Part shown: positions 12,109-13,606 of the stretch, in pieces | Position numbering within the stretch: position 1 is the stretch's first letter | How the letters are laid out: every line of letters begins with the position of its first letter | Origin: Thermoleophilaceae bacterium | GTDB taxonomy: Bacteria; Actinomycetota; Thermoleophilia; Solirubrobacterales; Thermoleophilaceae | DNA: 13,606 nt | Assembly: GCA_013695885.1 (NCBI GenBank) | Contig: JACCZP010000273.1 | Span: 1 to 13,606 of the forward strand | Reading direction: 5' to 3' | Notes under the pieces: generated by a model | What the model saw: only the letters and a program-made list of their open reading frames with translations | Told to the model about the DNA's origin: nothing | Database searches by the model: none | Position numbers and translations under genes: made by a program

Positions 12109-13050
12109 ATGAAACCGCCGAGCACCCGCCATCGAGCCTCGAGCTCGCGTAACGGCGGGGCCGCCGGGGGCGGGGCGGACGGCGTCCGCGAGAGCGACGA
12201 CCGCGGCACGGCCGCGCGCCTCGCCGCAGGAGTCGCCCGGCAGGTGGTTCGGCGCATCCCCGCCGCCGACCTCGACGAACGCGACCCCGACTACATCCGC
12301 GAGCGTCTTCCCGGGCTCTGGCTGCTGGCCTCGCTGTACTTCCGGGCCCGCGTCCGGGGCCTCGAGCGGGTGCCCTCCGAGGGCCCGGTGTTGCTCGTGG
12401 GCAACCACTCGGGCGGCGTGGTCATCCCCGACACGCACGTGCTCACCCTCGCCTTCACCACCTACTTCGGGGTCGAGCGACGCTTCCACCAGCTCGCGCA
12501 CAACCTCGTTCTCTCGACGCCCGGGCTCGGGTGGCTGCGGAAGTTCGGCACCGTGGCCGCCTCGCACGAGAACGCCGACGCCGCGCTCGGGTCCGGAGCC
12601 ACCCTGCTCGTCTACCCGGGGGGCGACCACGAGACCTTCCGGCCCTCGTGGCAGTCGGGCCGCATCGACTTCGGGGGCCGCCGCGGCTACGTGGACCTGG
12701 CGCTCCGCCACGACGTGCCGATCGTCCCCGTGGTGTCCATCGGCGGACAGGAGACCGCCTTCTTCCTCACCCGCGGCGAGGGGCTCGCCCGTCGGCTCGG
12801 CCTCGACCGCCTGCTGCGGGTGAAGATCCTGCCGATCTACCTCGGCCTGCCGTTCGGCCTGCACGTGGGCACCCTTCCCTACCTCCCGCTGCCCGCGCAG
12901 ATCACCGTCGAGTTCCTGGCGCCCATCCACCCGCGCGAGGAATGGGGCGAGAACCCCGATCCGGCGAAGGTCGACGAGGCGGTCACCCGCCGCATGCAGC
13001 GGGCGCTCGACCGGCTCTCCGCCGAGCGCCGCCTGCCCCTCATCGGCTGA
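12109..13050 (+). CDS. Lysophospholipid acyltransferase-family protein (MGAT-like)
   Basis: A membrane-associated glycerolipid acyltransferase that moves an acyl group to a lipid acceptor. The catalytic block is GNHSGGVVIPD: Asn99 and His100, with Asp108 eight residues after the His rather than five as in the PlsC HX4D motif. Further matches are the YPGGDHETFRPSW block (169-181), the FGGRRGYVDLAL stretch and the VPIVPVVSIGG strand (203-213). NHSGG with PGG..E is the pattern of the MGAT/DGAT-like branch rather than bacterial PlsC. The first 45 or so residues are low-complexity and the ATG at 12109 lacks a good ribosome site; a GTG at 12244 is an alternative. It is divergent from the TetR gene and followed after 39 bp by the SRPBCC gene. 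The exact lipid product is unknown. Confidence 0.88.
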   Translation: MKPPSTRHRASSSRNGGAAGGGADGVRESDDRGTAARLAAGVARQVVRRIPAADLDERDPDYIRERLPGLWLLASLYFRARVRGLERVPSEGPVLLVGNHSGGVVIPDTHVLTLAFTTYFGVERRFHQLAHNLVLSTPGLGWLRKFGTVAASHENADAALGSGATLLVYPGGDHETFRPSWQSGRIDFGGRRGYVDLALRHDVPIVPVVSIGGQETAFFLTRGEGLARRLGLDRLLRVKILPIYLGLPFGLHVGTLPYLPLPAQITVEFLAPIHPREEWGENPDPAKVDEAVTRRMQRALDRLSAERRLPLIG

Positions 13051-13089
13051 GATGCTCGACCTCTCCTCCCGACCGAACTGAGTCTCGCC

Positions 13090-13606
13090 GTGCGGGTCGA
13101 GGAGAGCATCGACGTGAAGGCCTCCCAGCAGGAAGTGTGGGAGGAGGTGCACGATCCTTCCCGCTACGGCGGGCTGCTCGACGGTGTCGGCACCTGGGAG
13201 TCACAGGGAGAGAGCGACCCCGGGCTCGGCGCCCGTTACCGCATGCGGCTCATGATCGGCCCGACCAAGGTCGGCGGCCTGGTGGAGGTGGTCGAGTACG
13301 AGGAGCCGAGCGAGCTGGCGTGGACCAGCATCCTCGGGGTGGACCAGCGGGGGCGCTGGCGCCTGCGGCCCGCCGGCGACGCCGCCACCCGGGTCACCCT
13401 GCGCCTCTACTACCAGGCCCCCGGCCGGCTGTTCGGCGCGGCGGCCGACCGCCTGGCCGCCCCGAGCGTGCGCTCGGGGCTGCGCTCGGCCCTGCGCTCG
13501 CTCAAGGCGCAGGTGGAGGGGACGGGCTCGGCGGGGCGGCGCCTGGGCGTCCGTGCCCGGGTGACCGGCGCCGCCGGCGCCGCGGTGGACGGCGCCCGGG
13601 TGGTCG
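13090..13606 (+). CDS. SRPBCC-fold (polyketide cyclase/START-like) protein, 3' end cut by window edge
   Basis: The frame is open from the GTG at 13090 to the right edge (172 codons). The start reads VEESIDVKASQQEVWEEVHD, then RYGGLLDGVGTWE, then GARYRMRLMIGP, VVEYEEPSELAWTS and TRVTLRLYYQAPG. This is the strand-and-helix rhythm of SRPBCC proteins, which hold a hydrophobic ligand in a deep pocket. The C-terminal helix ends around residue 140, and the frame continues with a Gly/Ala/Arg-rich stretch, so the protein may have a tail or a further domain outside the window. The start has no clear ribosome site or leaderless -10. It is 39 bp after the acyltransferase gene, so co-transcription and a role in lipid binding are plausible but inferred. 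Confidence 0.8.
   Translation, partial: MRVEESIDVKASQQEVWEEVHDPSRYGGLLDGVGTWESQGESDPGLGARYRMRLMIGPTKVGGLVEVVEYEEPSELAWTSILGVDQRGRWRLRPAGDAATRVTLRLYYQAPGRLFGAAADRLAAPSVRSGLRSALRSLKAQVEGTGSAGRRLGVRARVTGAAGAAVDGARVV

Noticed and set aside
11305..13152. A single long minus-strand frame running through the acyltransferase region into TetR
   Set aside because: Only the TetR part has family features; the rest is antisense of the acyltransferase gene, which has clear catalytic motifs on the plus strand.
1..13606. tRNA, rRNA, CRISPR, insertion sequence or attachment site
   Set aside because: No cloverleaf, repeat-spacer pattern, transposase motif or flanking direct repeats were seen on reading either strand.

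Overview
The window is GC-rich, densely packed bacterial DNA. GTG and TTG starts, many candidate leaderless promoters, an Rv1264-type adenylate cyclase and the mix of acyl-CoA enzymes, alpha/beta hydrolases and a TetR regulator suggest an actinobacterium, probably a soil Thermoleophilia/Solirubrobacterales-like lineage. The lineage is inference from style and gene content. I see no rRNA, tRNA, CRISPR array, insertion sequence or phage gene.

Layout. (1) 1-2492, minus: crotonase-family enzyme, arginase-family hydrolase, then a beta-keto acid cleavage enzyme (BKACE/DUF849) cut by the window's left edge. (2) 2570-3763, plus: an isovaleryl/long-chain-type acyl-CoA dehydrogenase, divergent from the crotonase across 77 bp. 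(3) 3764-4075: about 310 bp without an intact gene, holding what looks like a decayed thiolase C-terminus. (4) 4076-4716, minus: a Phd/VapB-VapC toxin-antitoxin pair whose promoter sits inside a 15-bp symmetric element that also carries the promoter of (5) a metallo-beta-lactamase-fold hydrolase, 4735-5475, plus. (6) 5476-5693: a perfect 24-bp palindrome, a GC palindrome and a possible 28-residue micro-protein. (7) 5694-7270, plus: an SDR oxidoreductase coupled to a short R2-like diiron protein that has the metal ligands and both cross-link residues of R2lox. (8) 7292-9094, plus: an epoxide-hydrolase-like protein followed 3 bp later by a lactonase-like metallo-hydrolase. (9) 11994-9085, minus: TetR regulator, serine alpha/beta hydrolase and Rv1264-type adenylate cyclase in one operon, convergent with (8). 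(10) 12109-end, plus: an MGAT-like acyltransferase, then an SRPBCC protein cut by the right edge.

The genes read as an accessory catabolic and lipid-handling neighbourhood: acyl-CoA oxidation (dehydrogenase, crotonase, SDR, BKACE), hydrolysis of epoxides, lactones or esters, and regulation by TetR and cAMP. Several enzymes carry non-standard catalytic residues: Cys for the first metal His in the arginase homologue, Gly for one catalytic Glu in the crotonase, and His for the usual Asn in the SDR. I found no single gene cluster that is clearly an undescribed system. The best leads are the short R2lox-like protein paired with an SDR, the shared toxin-antitoxin/hydrolase control element, the palindrome with its micro-ORF, and the recurrent TANNNT-plus-start-codon leaderless architecture.
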